Assembly: GCF_049257235.1 (NCBI RefSeq)
Contig: NZ_JBMMUF010000002.1
Location: 186,001 to 250,000 of the forward strand
Length of the DNA: 64,000 bases
Source: Pseudoalteromonas sp049257235
Lineage (GTDB): Bacteria > Pseudomonadota > Gammaproteobacteria > Enterobacterales > Alteromonadaceae
Reading direction: 5' to 3'
Below the pieces are notes generated by a model, which worked only from the letters and a program-made list of their open reading frames with translations, was not told where the DNA came from and did no database searches. Each line of letters begins with the position of its first letter. The stretch's first letter is position 1. Shown here one piece after another: positions 51,012 through 61,069 of this stretch. The translations under genes were made by a program, and so were the position numbers.

Positions 51012-53362
51012 CGAATATCCACCACTTTACTGGCTTTTTTGTAGCGAATTTGTAGGCCCGACCAATTGGGTAACTCCCAGCGTTTGGGAGGGTCTTTTCT
51101 ATCACCGCTGTGATAATGTGCTACCACGCGCTTGGCTCGAAAGTGGTACTCAATCTTCAAGGTCATACTCGGTAGTTCTACCTGCAAGGGAAAGCGCTCA
51201 ACAAAGTCGTGTGCTTCCCATTCATCAATTCCGTGGTAGAACAAATCTTCATCATCAATGAGCGCAAGATCTTCTTGGTTTTGTACGCCCAACACCCGCA
51301 GTTGTGATTGAAGATGCTCATAGGCAGTAGGTAGGTGTTGTGTTTTATTGTGATAGTCCAAATACAGTGCGTGATAAGCAAGACTTTGATTCACTTGTGT
51401 AGCGAGGGAAGGAAATAAACTGCCAGCCAATATAAGGCTTACCACAGCCTCAATGGTGTGGCCTTCATCAATAGCAATATCATCTGTCGCTAACTCACGC
51501 CCAGCATAAGTGTATGTGACTTTAGCGCGTATGGATAAATCGTCACATTGCGTATCATTGCAGATATAGAAGGCAGTGATTTGCTCGTTACATGGTGCGC
51601 ATTTGCGCACCATGTGTATGCTGATGGGGGCACACAAGGTCGCGAGAGTATCGGCGTGTTTTTTACCTTTGCCAGCTAATGAGAAAGTCGATAACACGAC
51701 CGCCGCATCGGCTTGCTCATTTAATAATGAATTCTTCGCTGGGCGCACCTCCAGTTCACCATTACCAAAGCCACCTCGACGGTTGTCTTTGCGCACAAAA
51801 ATCGCCTGAGGAAAGGCATAGGCAATAGCCTCAAGCAGGGCCTCGTAATCAAACCGCGCGCTTTTTGCCAATTCGGGAAGTTGATAATGGTGGCGTAAAT
51901 AATTGCTGTAGGTTTGCGCTTCTGTTAATGCTGTTTCATCAATATCGAGCGTGTCTTCACACCAGAGTCTGAGGGCGGCAATGGACATAGCAATATCGCT
52001 GCTTTGATACTGCTCTCCCAATGTTTCGCCTAGAAGTTCACGCGTTTCACTGTTTGGCATAGCGTAAAGCTGTGCTGGGGTCATGATCACGCTGGCTAAA
52101 TCGATCATGGCTTGGCGCAATGTGGAGTTGGGCATAGACTCAATTAAATAGCCAAGCTGTGCATCCACGGGAAGGGGATAAATCTTGCGGCCAAGCTCTG
52201 TTGCGAGGCACTTGTCATCTATGGCGCCCAGCGCAAGAAGTGTTTGCTTTGCTCTATTTAAGCTCGATTGCGGCGGGGCTGTAAGTAAGTCTAAATCATC
52301 AATACTCACTTGGGCACAGGCGCTGGCCAGCACGAGTTCATCAAGTGCTTCACGCTCAATTTCCACTGGTGTGTGAGCCATCAATGGGGCGTGCTCACCA
52401 AATAAGGCGATATACACCCCGGGAGCTGTTCGCCCACAGCGACCTTTTCGCTGCTTTTGGGAATCTTTGGCTATGGCGTCAAGGCCAAGTACGGTTTTGC
52501 CTTTGCGAAGATGCGTCCGTCGTTCTAGCCCTGAGTCGATGACGCATTCAATACCCGGCACGGTCAATGAGGTTTCAGCCACATTAGTGGCAAAAATAAT
52601 GCGTCTTTGTTCACTCAGGTGCATCGCAGCCTGCTGTTCATGAATAGGGCTTGAGCCATGCAGGGCAATACAGCGCGCTGGTAATGTTTTACAGTGATTT
52701 ATGCACTCTTGTATTTCGCCACGCCCGGGCAGAAAAACCAAGATATCCGCGTGGGTGTCGCTCAGTGCCAGCTTACATGCGTCATATACACGCAGTGCAA
52801 GGTCATGGCGACTCGGCATGGCTTGCATATCAGCACAGAGATAACGACTTTCGATATCAAACATGCTTCCTTGGCTGTGCAATGTGTGTGCATCTATATA
52901 GTGTTCAAGGTTGCTGTTGGCTAAGGTTGCGGAGGTAACGATTAAGCGGTGCTTATTGGCGCGCTTTAAAAGCGCTAAGAGTAAATCAGTATCCCATCTG
53001 CGCTCATGAAATTCATCGAGCATCACCACCTTATAATCGGTCAAGCCGTTTTCAAAGAACCACCTCAATGCTACACCGGGAGTAGCGAAAACGACTCTGG
53101 TTGCATCGCTTAAGTGCGCCTCAAATCGAATAGCGTAACCAATCTCTTCGCCCACCTGTTGATGTTTTTGTTGCGCAAGATACTGGGCCAAAGAAGTTGC
53201 GGCGATGCGACGAGGTTGTATTACTAATACTCTGTTAGATTGCGCGGCCCAAAGCGGTAAACAGGTCGATTTCCCACTACCAGTAGGCGCATGAACAACC
53301 ACGTTGTGATGGCCAATGGCGTTGATAAAGTCGTGCTCTAAGGTGTGGATGGGAAGTGCCAT
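51008..53362 (-). CDS. hrpB: ATP-dependent helicase HrpB
   Basis: 784 residues (HrpB usually ~810-830). Walker A APTGSGKS near residue 25 and the DExH box DEFHER, then helicase C-terminal with NVAETSLTVPG, HA2 and a C-terminal HrpB-specific domain. Its role in E. coli is not well defined. The stop is shared as CTAG with the convergent cyclase stop. It is divergent from mtfA. Confidence 0.94.
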   Translation of the reverse strand: MALPIHTLEHDFINAIGHHNVVVHAPTGSGKSTCLPLWAAQSNRVLVIQPRRIAATSLAQYLAQQKHQQVGEEIGYAIRFEAHLSDATRVVFATPGVALRWFFENGLTDYKVVMLDEFHERRWDTDLLLALLKRANKHRLIVTSATLANSNLEHYIDAHTLHSQGSMFDIESRYLCADMQAMPSRHDLALRVYDACKLALSDTHADILVFLPGRGEIQECINHCKTLPARCIALHGSSPIHEQQAAMHLSEQRRIIFATNVAETSLTVPGIECVIDSGLERRTHLRKGKTVLGLDAIAKDSQKQRKGRCGRTAPGVYIALFGEHAPLMAHTPVEIEREALDELVLASACAQVSIDDLDLLTAPPQSSLNRAKQTLLALGAIDDKCLATELGRKIYPLPVDAQLGYLIESMPNSTLRQAMIDLASVIMTPAQLYAMPNSETRELLGETLGEQYQSSDIAMSIAALRLWCEDTLDIDETALTEAQTYSNYLRHHYQLPELAKSARFDYEALLEAIAYAFPQAIFVRKDNRRGGFGNGELEVRPAKNSLLNEQADAAVVLSTFSLAGKGKKHADTLATLCAPISIHMVRKCAPCNEQITAFYICNDTQCDDLSIRAKVTYTYAGRELATDDIAIDEGHTIEAVVSLILAGSLFPSLATQVNQSLAYHALYLDYHNKTQHLPTAYEHLQSQLRVLGVQNQEDLALIDDEDLFYHGIDEWEAHDFVERFPLQVELPSMTLKIEYHFRAKRVVAHYHSGDRKDPPKRWELPNWSGLQIRYKKASKVVDIR

Positions 53363-53454
53363 AGCTATAAATTAAATCGTGCAATTGTATTATTGAGATT
53401 GATTTTCAGCGCCAAGGGTCATATGTACTAAGTACTATGTCAAGGAATTAACAC

Positions 53455-54285
53455 ATGATAAATGCGGTATTAATTGCGCTGCTCATCGTTTTTGCGGCGA
53501 TTTACTGGAGAAAAGAAGCACTGTGGCGTTATTACTGGCAGCGAAAGTACCAAAGTGCAGTCTTAAGCGAACAACAACGCCAGTTATTGTTACGAGCTAT
53601 GCCAATTTATAAGGCGATGACAGATGCAGACAGGGAAAAGCTAGAGCGCCATATTTGTTGGTTTTTGGGAGAGAAGCGCTTTTTAGGTCGCGATGGTTTG
53701 CAAGTAAACGAAGCGATGCAGCTGATTGTGGCAGCGGATGCGTGTTTACTGATGCTTAATAAGCCTTGGCCATTATTTCCAAATGTGAAAGAGATCCTCT
53801 TATACCCGAGCGCATACTACGCCAATGTTACCCAACGCGACGTGGCTGGTCTTGTCAGTTATCACCAAGTGATCCGTGAGGGCGAGTCTTGGCCTGGTGG
53901 CACCTTAGTGTTGAGCTGGCGAGATGTGCTGGAGGGAAATCGCCTTCCCGGGGATGGCCATAACCTTGTATTTCATGAGTTTGCCCATCAACTCGATCAA
54001 GTTACAGGGCAAACCAATGGCACCCCACAGCTACTAACGAAAAAAGCATATCAACGGTGGGCACAGGTGTTTAGTCGTGCTTTTAACAAATTAAAAAGCC
54101 ATGTTGCCTACAACATGCCTCACGTGATGCATAGTTACGGTGCAACCAATGAAGCCGAATTTTTCGCAGTGGCAACCGAAACCTTTATCGAAAAACCGCA
54201 CGAAATGCGCCAATTCGATGCCGAGTTATTCAACATTCTCAAGGATTACTATGAGTTTGACCCAAGTCAGTGGCAGCGGTGGTAA
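53455..54285 (+). CDS. mtfA: MtfA (Mlc anti-repressor/M90 peptidase family)
   Basis: 276 residues (E. coli 265). The zinc site HEFAHQLD has H174, E175 and H178, and a late glutamate lies in NEAEFFAVATETF, as in MtfA. An N-terminal hydrophobic helix (~2-20) is unlike the E. coli protein and may anchor it in the membrane. In E. coli MtfA binds the repressor Mlc and has aminopeptidase activity; whether this organism has Mlc is not visible here. AAGGAA precedes the ATG. Confidence 0.9.
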   Translation: MINAVLIALLIVFAAIYWRKEALWRYYWQRKYQSAVLSEQQRQLLLRAMPIYKAMTDADREKLERHICWFLGEKRFLGRDGLQVNEAMQLIVAADACLLMLNKPWPLFPNVKEILLYPSAYYANVTQRDVAGLVSYHQVIREGESWPGGTLVLSWRDVLEGNRLPGDGHNLVFHEFAHQLDQVTGQTNGTPQLLTKKAYQRWAQVFSRAFNKLKSHVAYNMPHVMHSYGATNEAEFFAVATETFIEKPHEMRQFDAELFNILKDYYEFDPSQWQRW

Positions 54286-54592
54286 GTATGTTATTTTATC
54301 CACATAATAAATATAAAAATCAGATGTATAGTGGCAATTTTTGTTGTTTTAAAAAGTGCATTTAGTGTTATTATAGGCACCGAATTTCAGGCGAAACTAT
54401 CTAAAGAGTAGTTGCCTGTGAATGAGTCAGGGAAGGCTTAAATTACAAAAGGAAGTGTTGAGTTAGTTGTAAGGCTAACGGTCTTTTACCTTCGACAGCA
54501 CCTCTCAAGCTACTATTTTGTTCTCGAGCTTCCCTGTACAAAAAATAAAGAAAAATATGTTGCCACTATGTGGCTTTTCAAAGGGAAATAAC
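54286..54592 (+). promoter_or_regulatory. structured leader region upstream of the small outer-membrane protein
   Basis: 307 bases without a gene. CAGGC-GA-AACTA / TAGTT-GCCTG (54388-54418) forms a 10-bp hairpin with a two-base bulge. CAGGGAAGGCT (54428-54438) pairs with AGCTTCCCTG (54527-54536) over 88 bases, enclosing GTTAG / CTAAC (54462-54479). This could be a structured 5' leader or a small RNA; I recognise no known riboswitch. Confidence 0.35.
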
Positions 54593-55096
54593 ATGCTTAA
54601 AAAATCATTAGTTGCATTAGCATTAGTAGGTACTTCATTCGCTTCACAGGCAAACTGGCAAGCAGGTGTTGGGTATGTAAACTTATCTGATAGCGAAGGC
54701 GGCGATTCAATAAGCCTTAATGCGCTTGTTGGTTCACTAGGATATAAGTTCAAATCATCAGACAGCTTTTACTTCATGCCTGAACTTCGTTTAGGTACCG
54801 GTCTAGGTGATGACGATTTGTACGGTATTAAAGTTGAAGTTGAAAGCTTCATGGCCTTGTCTCTTCGCGGGCAGTATGACTTCGATAATGGTATGTATTT
54901 ATACGGTGCACCTTCGTACGCGAACGTTGAAGTGAAAGCTTCAGGCTATGGTGCATCAGCGACTGAAGACGAGTGGGAATTCGGTCTAGGTGGTGGCTTA
55001 GGCTATAACTTCTCTAATGGTGTTGCTGCGGAGTTGTCTTATGAACAGTTTGACGGCGTCGATGTGGTAAGTTTTGGGCTTAAGTTTGATTTCTAA
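54593..55096 (+). CDS. small outer-membrane beta-barrel protein
   Basis: 167 residues: signal peptide (~1-20, ends SFASQA), then a Gly/Tyr/Ser-rich sequence of alternating hydrophobic residues, about eight strands, ending SFGLKFDF with the terminal Phe that marks outer-membrane proteins. It resembles OmpA/OmpW-sized single-barrel proteins with no family assigned. AGGGAA precedes the ATG at 54593; earlier in-frame starts are discarded. A hairpin follows and the long leader above suggests post-transcriptional control. Confidence 0.8.
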   Translation: MLKKSLVALALVGTSFASQANWQAGVGYVNLSDSEGGDSISLNALVGSLGYKFKSSDSFYFMPELRLGTGLGDDDLYGIKVEVESFMALSLRGQYDFDNGMYLYGAPSYANVEVKASGYGASATEDEWEFGLGGGLGYNFSNGVAAELSYEQFDGVDVVSFGLKFDF

Positions 55097-55110
55097 TCGC
55101 CCATGAATCG

Positions 55111-55144
55111 GTGCTGAGCATGTAACCGATACAATGCTCAGCAC
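55111..55144 (+). terminator. hairpin after the outer-membrane protein gene
   Basis: Perfect 11-bp stem GTGCTGAGCAT / ATGCTCAGCAC with a 12-base loop, 14 bases after the stop; no T-run. Confidence 0.55.
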
Positions 55145-55324
55145 TAGAGGTAATGCGTCAGTGTCGTTATACATCTTGGTACTGGCGTAATTAATACTGT
55201 TTTTCAGTCGTGTTCCTATCATTCCATCTCTGATTTTCGCCCATTAACCCCAATGCGCTTTCACTTTTTCGCTGTTTTTGATTTAGTAGGCAGTGATAAC
55301 AAGTAAATCTAATTAGAGAATCCT

Positions 55325-58300
55325 ATGAAGACTCCATTTTACAGTGCGTTGGCGTTGGCAATTTCACTTGCCTTACCAGCGGCTCATGCAGACGACACAA
55401 AAGATGATAAAAAGTGGCAAGTAGACGCTCCACAAGGTGAGTTTGTTGATGCCAAAATCAGTGTAACTCAAGGTACCTGGATGAACGTTGATGTCAGTCC
55501 AGATGGTCAAACTCTCGTATTTGACTTGCTAGGTGATATTTACACCATGCCAATTAGCGGAGGTAAAGCTACTAAGCTTACCACTGATATCGGTTGGCAA
55601 ATGCAACCACGCTTTAGCCCAGATGGCAAACATATCGCATTTACATCGGACCAAGGTGGCGGCGATAACATTTGGATCATGAACCCTGATGGGTCAGAGC
55701 AAACTCAGGTGACTAAAGAGTCTTTTCGTCTTCTAAATAGCCCTGCATGGAGTCCAGATGGGGATTTCATTGTTGCACGTAAACACTTTACCGCGAGTCG
55801 CTCATTAGGCGCGGGTGAAGTGTGGATGTATCACAAAGCGGGTGGTTCAGGTGTGCAACTGACTGAGCGTCCTAACGATCAAAAAGATTTGGGAGAACCT
55901 GCGTTTTCTCCAGACGGTCGTTACGTGTATTTCTCACAAGATGCAACACCAGGCAAAACCTTCCACTACTCAAAAGATTCAGTGCAAGGGATCTACAAAA
56001 TTAAACGTTACGACCGTGAGACAGGCGAGATTGAAACCATTCTAAGTGGTGCGGGTGGTGCTATCCGTCCAACACCATCTCCAGATGGTAAAACCTTGGC
56101 CTACATCAAGCGTGATGATTTCCAAAGTACCCTGTATTTATATGATTTGGAGTCAGGTAAAGAAACCAAGCTGTACGACAAGCTTGAGCGTGACATGCAA
56201 GAGACATGGGCGATTCACGGCGTATATCCAACCATGGCCTGGACTCCTGACAATAAGTCATTGGTATTTTGGGCAGGTGGTAAAATTCACAAATTAGATG
56301 TGAACAGCGCCCAGAGCTCAGAAATTGCATTTGAAGTGCAAACAACTAAATCGATTCAAAAGGCGTTACGATTTACCCAAGACTTGGATACCCAAGAGTT
56401 TGACGTAAAAATGCTGCGTAATGTGCAGGTGTCTCCTGATGGGGAAACGGCTATTTTTGAAGCCATGGGGCACATTTACAAGCGTGACTTGGAGTCAGGT
56501 AAAATAAAACGTCTAACACGCCAAGATGAACATTTTGAGTTTTTCCCAACGTTCTCACGCGATGGTAAGCAAATCGCTTATGTGACATGGGATGACGAAG
56601 AACAGGGCAGTGTCCGTGTAGTGTCAGCTCGCTCTGGCCGAGGGGATACGCTTACCAGTGAGCCCGGCAAGTATGTTGAGCCTGCATTTAGCCCAGATGG
56701 CGAAACCTTGGTATTTAGAAAGTCATCAGGTAGTAGCTTATTAGCGCCAGAGTGGTCACTAAAACCAGGTATTTACGCGGTTAATGTTGATAAACCGAAA
56801 AAGCCGGAGCTGATTACCGAGCAGGGTTATCAGCCTCAGTTTGGTAAAGACAACGACCGTATTTATGTAATGAGTCCGTGGCCTAAGCCGACCTTTAGTG
56901 TCGTTGAGCTTGAAAGTAAAAAAGTACGCAAGTTGTACGAGTCAAAGCATGCAACAGAATTTAGAATCTCTCCAGATGGTCAGTATTTAGCGTTCGCTGA
57001 GCGCTTTAAAGTATTCGTCACGCCATTTGTTGAGCGCGGTAAAACTATCAACATTGGCCCTAAAGACAGTCAATTCCCAGTAGAGCAGCTATCTGTGCGT
57101 GCTGGTGAGAATATTAGCTGGAGTGGTGCGAGTGACCGTCTTTACTGGAGCTTAGGTCCTGAGCTTTATCATGCATCGCTTGATGGTATTTTTAGCATCA
57201 AGGGTGATAAAGAGGCTGATTTTAAAGTTCAAAGCGGTGAAAACATTGGCTTTAAACAAGCCATGGCAGAGCCTAAAGGTATGATTGCGCTTGTCGGTGC
57301 CAAGATTGTCACAATGAATGGCGAACAAGTCATTGAAAATGGTGTGGTATTGACTGATGGCAAGCACATCAAAGCGGTGGGTGCACAGGCTGATGTGGCT
57401 ATCCCAGATGATGCTCAAGTAGTTGATGTGTCAGGCAAAACGATTATGCCGGGGATCATCGATGCGCACGCACATGGCGCTCAAGGCAGCGATGAAATAA
57501 TTCCAGAGCAAAACTGGAAAAACCTTGCTGGCCTAGCGTTAGGTGTAACAACCATTCATGACCCGAGTAACGATACCACTGAGATTTTTGCAGCCAGTGA
57601 GATGCAAAAAGCTGGAAAGATCGTAGGTCCACGTATTTTCTCAACAGGCACCATCTTGTATGGCGCGAACATGCCCGGTTATACCTCGCATGTAGATTCA
57701 TTGGATGATGCTAAGTTTCACCTTGAGCGCCTGCAAAAAGTGGGTGCGTTTAGTGTGAAATCGTACAACCAACCACGACGTGATCAACGCCAGCAAGTTG
57801 TTCAGGCAGGGCGTGAATTAGGCATGATGGTTGTGCCTGAAGGTGGCTCATTGTTACAGCATAACTTGAGCATGGTTGTTGATGGCCACACGACTATCGA
57901 GCACTCAATTCCTGCGGCAAATATCTATGATGATATACGCCAGTTGTGGTCGCAAAGTGATGTAGCGTATACGCCAACTCTGGGTGTAGCGTATGGCGGT
58001 ATTTGGGGTGAAAACTACTGGTACGATAAAACGGATGTTTGGAATCATCCACGCTTAAGCAAGTTTGTGCCTAAGAACCAGTTATTACCGCGTTCTATGC
58101 GCCGTACCAAGGCGCCTGAGCATCATTACAACCATTTTAACAATGCGCGTGTTTCGGCTGAGCTACAACAGCAAGGAGTGCTTGTTAATGTTGGCGCACA
58201 CGGTCAGCGTGAAGGTTTGGCGGCACATTGGGAAATGTGGATGTTCGCTCAAGGTGGCATGACGCCACTGGAAGTGATCCGCACAGCGACTATTGATCCT

Positions 58301-58510
58301 GCAAAAACACTTGGCCTGGATAAGGACCTAGGTTCGTTAGAGGCAGGTAAATTAGCTGATTTAATCGTGATTGATGGCGATATCCTCAGTGACATTCGTA
58401 TGTCGGATAAGGTGCAATACACCATGATTAATGGCCGTTTATTTGATGCGCAAACAATGACAGAGGTGGGGGCAAAAGCCCGAAAACCACTGTTTTTTGA
58501 AAAGCCATAA
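55325..58510 (+). CDS. exported amidohydrolase with TolB-like beta-propeller
   Basis: 1061 residues. Signal peptide (~1-22, ends AAHA), an N-terminal region of PD40/TolB-like propeller blades (SPDGQTLVFDLLGDIYTM, SPDGKHIAFTSD and several more), then an amidohydrolase domain from ~640. Its HxH metal ligands are H715 and H717 (IDAHAHG) and further metal residues lie around TTIEHSIP and VNVGAHGQ. Proteins of this architecture act outside the cytoplasm; the substrate, possibly a peptide or cyclic amide, is unknown. A good terminator follows. It is not part of an obvious operon. Confidence 0.88.
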   Translation: MKTPFYSALALAISLALPAAHADDTKDDKKWQVDAPQGEFVDAKISVTQGTWMNVDVSPDGQTLVFDLLGDIYTMPISGGKATKLTTDIGWQMQPRFSPDGKHIAFTSDQGGGDNIWIMNPDGSEQTQVTKESFRLLNSPAWSPDGDFIVARKHFTASRSLGAGEVWMYHKAGGSGVQLTERPNDQKDLGEPAFSPDGRYVYFSQDATPGKTFHYSKDSVQGIYKIKRYDRETGEIETILSGAGGAIRPTPSPDGKTLAYIKRDDFQSTLYLYDLESGKETKLYDKLERDMQETWAIHGVYPTMAWTPDNKSLVFWAGGKIHKLDVNSAQSSEIAFEVQTTKSIQKALRFTQDLDTQEFDVKMLRNVQVSPDGETAIFEAMGHIYKRDLESGKIKRLTRQDEHFEFFPTFSRDGKQIAYVTWDDEEQGSVRVVSARSGRGDTLTSEPGKYVEPAFSPDGETLVFRKSSGSSLLAPEWSLKPGIYAVNVDKPKKPELITEQGYQPQFGKDNDRIYVMSPWPKPTFSVVELESKKVRKLYESKHATEFRISPDGQYLAFAERFKVFVTPFVERGKTINIGPKDSQFPVEQLSVRAGENISWSGASDRLYWSLGPELYHASLDGIFSIKGDKEADFKVQSGENIGFKQAMAEPKGMIALVGAKIVTMNGEQVIENGVVLTDGKHIKAVGAQADVAIPDDAQVVDVSGKTIMPGIIDAHAHGAQGSDEIIPEQNWKNLAGLALGVTTIHDPSNDTTEIFAASEMQKAGKIVGPRIFSTGTILYGANMPGYTSHVDSLDDAKFHLERLQKVGAFSVKSYNQPRRDQRQQVVQAGRELGMMVVPEGGSLLQHNLSMVVDGHTTIEHSIPAANIYDDIRQLWSQSDVAYTPTLGVAYGGIWGENYWYDKTDVWNHPRLSKFVPKNQLLPRSMRRTKAPEHHYNHFNNARVSAELQQQGVLVNVGAHGQREGLAAHWEMWMFAQGGMTPLEVIRTATIDPAKTLGLDKDLGSLEAGKLADLIVIDGDILSDIRMSDKVQYTMINGRLFDAQTMTEVGAKARKPLFFEKP

Positions 58511-58532
58511 GATAAACGCTGTTTATCGTTAT

Positions 58533-58557
58533 AAAGCCCGCATCGTGCGGGCTTTTT
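58533..58557 (+). terminator. intrinsic terminator of the amidohydrolase gene
   Basis: Stem AAAGCCCGCA / TGCGGGCTTT, loop TCG, followed by Ts; 22 bases after the stop. Confidence 0.93.
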
Positions 58558-58684
58558 CTTTTTGCGTATCTGCTAAGGGTAAATCGTCTAAAAACCACGC
58601 AAACGCAATATCAAAGGCCCAGTATTACTTGCCTTGGCGTTAACTTTATATACACTGCCGCCTGCATTTATTTTTGAGGTTATC

Positions 58685-59506
58685 ATGAAGTACTGGGTAC
58701 TGGTTTTTACGCTGCTAAGTGTATTGCTTACAGCAAGTTTTGACGCACAAGCACGTAAGAAATTTGGTGCTAAACGCACAGGTAAAACAGAACAAACGCA
58801 AACTACGCAGCAACAACAACCAACGGATACTACGAGTGTCGTAAAAAAGACGACGCCCAAAAAGGGAATAATGGGCGGGATACTTGGCGGGCTGTTGGCT
58901 GGCGGGTTAATCGCAGCTATGCTTGGCGATGACTTTGAAGGCATACAATTGCTCGAAATTTTATTATTTGCAGGCATCGGTTTCATGTTGTTTAAACTCA
59001 TTACTAACATGATGCGTAAACAACACGTGAGACCAGCGATGGCATCTGCTCATGGGGCACATTACCAGGCGCCTGAGCGCGTGCAATCTCATGTCCTAAG
59101 CAACTCAGTACATGCACAATCAATCATTCCTATGGATTTGCCGCCACACTTTGACGAGCGAGGCTTTTTAAATGCTGCCAAAGATCATTATGTGACTATT
59201 CAACGTGCATGGAATAACAGCGACTTTAATGTTATTGCACAATACCTTTGTCCAGAGCTTGTGGATGAGTTTCAAGCACTGCGCGCTGAGCAAGGTGAGG
59301 TGAAAACCGAGGTGTTATTTGTGGATGCCCGAATTGTAAGAGCGAGTACATCACCAACTTGCTGGGCTATCAGCGTACACTTTAGCGGCCAATATTTTGA
59401 CCAAGTTGAAAACGCCAAAGAACCTATCAATGAAATTTGGCATCTTGAGCGCAAAAATAGCGCTGATGCACCTTGGCTCATTGTGGGTACTGAGGACTTA
59501 GTTTAA
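58685..59506 (+). CDS. Tim44-like domain protein
   Basis: 273 residues: a signal peptide or anchor (~1-20), a basic Gln/Thr-rich stretch, two small hydrophobic segments (~60-80 and 85-105, with GGILGGLLAGGLIAAML), and a C-terminal Tim44/NTF2-like domain (~160-270). Bacterial Tim44-like proteins are membrane-associated and of unknown function. GAGGT precedes the ATG at 58685; the in-frame start at 58634 is rejected because it lacks a ribosome-binding site. Confidence 0.85.
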   Translation: MKYWVLVFTLLSVLLTASFDAQARKKFGAKRTGKTEQTQTTQQQQPTDTTSVVKKTTPKKGIMGGILGGLLAGGLIAAMLGDDFEGIQLLEILLFAGIGFMLFKLITNMMRKQHVRPAMASAHGAHYQAPERVQSHVLSNSVHAQSIIPMDLPPHFDERGFLNAAKDHYVTIQRAWNNSDFNVIAQYLCPELVDEFQALRAEQGEVKTEVLFVDARIVRASTSPTCWAISVHFSGQYFDQVENAKEPINEIWHLERKNSADAPWLIVGTEDLV

Positions 59507-59521
59507 GACCTCATACTGAGT

Positions 59522-59549
59522 AAAAAGGTGACCAATAGGTCACCTTTTT
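59522..59549. terminator. bidirectional terminator
   Basis: Perfect 12-bp stem AAAAAGGTGACC / GGTCACCTTTTT, loop AATA, between the convergent Tim44-like and leucyl aminopeptidase genes, with A- and T-tails on both sides. Confidence 0.95.
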
Positions 59550-59557
59550 AACTTGCG

Positions 59558-61069
59558 TTACTTGGTCTTTAACAACCATTCACTTAATAAACGCACACCA
59601 TAGCCTGTACCGCCTACATTAACTTCACCCTTGGCTGAACTTGCAAGGGCATTACCCGCCATATCAATATGCACCCAGCGAGTGTCGCCGGCGAAGTGCT
59701 GTAAGAATGATGCTGCTGTTGTCGCACCTGGTCCGCCTGAGCCGATATTTTTGATATCAGCGATGTCAGATTTAAGCATATCTTTGTAGCCAAGTGGCAA
59801 ACGCCATACATTTTCGTTAACCACTTTGCCTGCTGCGGTAAATTCGCTTACAAGCTGGTCATCCTCAGAAAAAATAGCGCTGTAACGATTGCCCACCGCA
59901 CGCACTTTTGACCCTGTAAGCGTTGCGATATCGACCATAATTTGAGGTTTGAAATACTCGCGGGCATACCACATTGAGTCGCTAAGAACTAAACGGCCTT
60001 CAGCATCTGTGTTAACCACTTCAACACTCAAGCCTTCTGCAGTACGCAAAACATCGCCTGGTGCAATGGCTGTTTGTGACACCATGTTAGCCGCCATACC
60101 CATCACGCCCACAACGTTTACTTCTGCTTTGCTCAGTGCCATGGCTTTGACAGTACCAAGTACCGCTGCTGCGCCAGCCATATCTGATTTCATGCGCGCG
60201 ATAGATGCGCCTGTTTTGATGCTATAGCCACCGGAATCAAAAGTGATACCTTTACCGACAAGTGCAATGGGTGCGCTATCTGAGCCTTTATAGTGCGCCA
60301 CCACAAGGCGTGCACCATGCTCACTGCCGCGGCCTACGCCTTCAAGCGCCCCCATGCCTAACTTTTTAAGTTCTTTAGGCGTTAGAATTGTTACTTCAAC
60401 ACCGTATTTCTCAAGCTCTTTTGCGGCGTTTGCGAAGTCTACAGGAGTCATTTCGCTGGCAACTTCTGAGGTTAAATCGCGCGCTAAAAATACACCTTGT
60501 TCAATGTGAGCAAGGGCAGAGTATGCTTGCGCTGCACGTTGTGCATCGTCTACAGCAAAATGGTAGCTAATGGCGGTCTTTACAGCGTCCTTTTTGTACA
60601 CATCAAAGCTATGGTCGCGTAAGTTGGCACCGTGAGCGAACTGCGCTGTTAGCTGAGCATTATTGATTTGGCCTTCAATATTGGCGAACGATACATCGAC
60701 AACGTCTGCTTTTAATGTTTGCAGCTTGGCGTGGATATTACCGCCTAGTTTGGCCATATTAGCTGCGTTTAGCTCGTCTTTTTCGCCAAGGCCTACCACT
60801 AAAATACGCTCGTAATCAGAGTCAACAGGCGCAAGAAGTTCCAAAGTGCTACCTTGGCTAGCATCAAAGCGTGCTGCCGCCGCCGCTTTACTAAGTTGTG
60901 ATGCGGTTTGCTCTGCAAAAGCCGTTGTTGGTAAGGCTTGGCCTTTTATTTGAGTAACAACGAGCGTTTTAGCGCCACTGTGGCCTTTAAAACTAAAGTC
61001 AGCTGCATGCACGCTGGCACTTAGCAAAGTAGCTGCTGCAATGGCATTTAAAGTAAAAATACGCGACAT
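59558..61069 (-). CDS. exported leucyl aminopeptidase (M17)
   Basis: 503 residues. A signal peptide (~1-22, ends VHA) is followed by an N-terminal domain and the M17 catalytic domain with VGKGITFDSGG, KSDMAGAAAV and the signature NTDAEGRL, which hold the metal ligands and active site. It removes N-terminal amino acids from peptides. The signal peptide is unlike cytoplasmic PepA and suggests a periplasmic or secreted role together with the S9 peptidase and amidohydrolase nearby. AGGAG lies upstream of the ATG. Confidence 0.92.
   Translation of the reverse strand: MSRIFTLNAIAAATLLSASVHAADFSFKGHSGAKTLVVTQIKGQALPTTAFAEQTASQLSKAAAAARFDASQGSTLELLAPVDSDYERILVVGLGEKDELNAANMAKLGGNIHAKLQTLKADVVDVSFANIEGQINNAQLTAQFAHGANLRDHSFDVYKKDAVKTAISYHFAVDDAQRAAQAYSALAHIEQGVFLARDLTSEVASEMTPVDFANAAKELEKYGVEVTILTPKELKKLGMGALEGVGRGSEHGARLVVAHYKGSDSAPIALVGKGITFDSGGYSIKTGASIARMKSDMAGAAAVLGTVKAMALSKAEVNVVGVMGMAANMVSQTAIAPGDVLRTAEGLSVEVVNTDAEGRLVLSDSMWYAREYFKPQIMVDIATLTGSKVRAVGNRYSAIFSEDDQLVSEFTAAGKVVNENVWRLPLGYKDMLKSDIADIKNIGSGGPGATTAASFLQHFAGDTRWVHIDMAGNALASSAKGEVNVGGTGYGVRLLSEWLLKTK

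Noticed and set aside
54388..54440. Cyclic-di-GMP-I (GEMM) riboswitch
   Set aside because: The hairpin is superficially like the GEMM P1b region, but the conserved GCAAAGCC-type elements and tetraloop receptor are not present.
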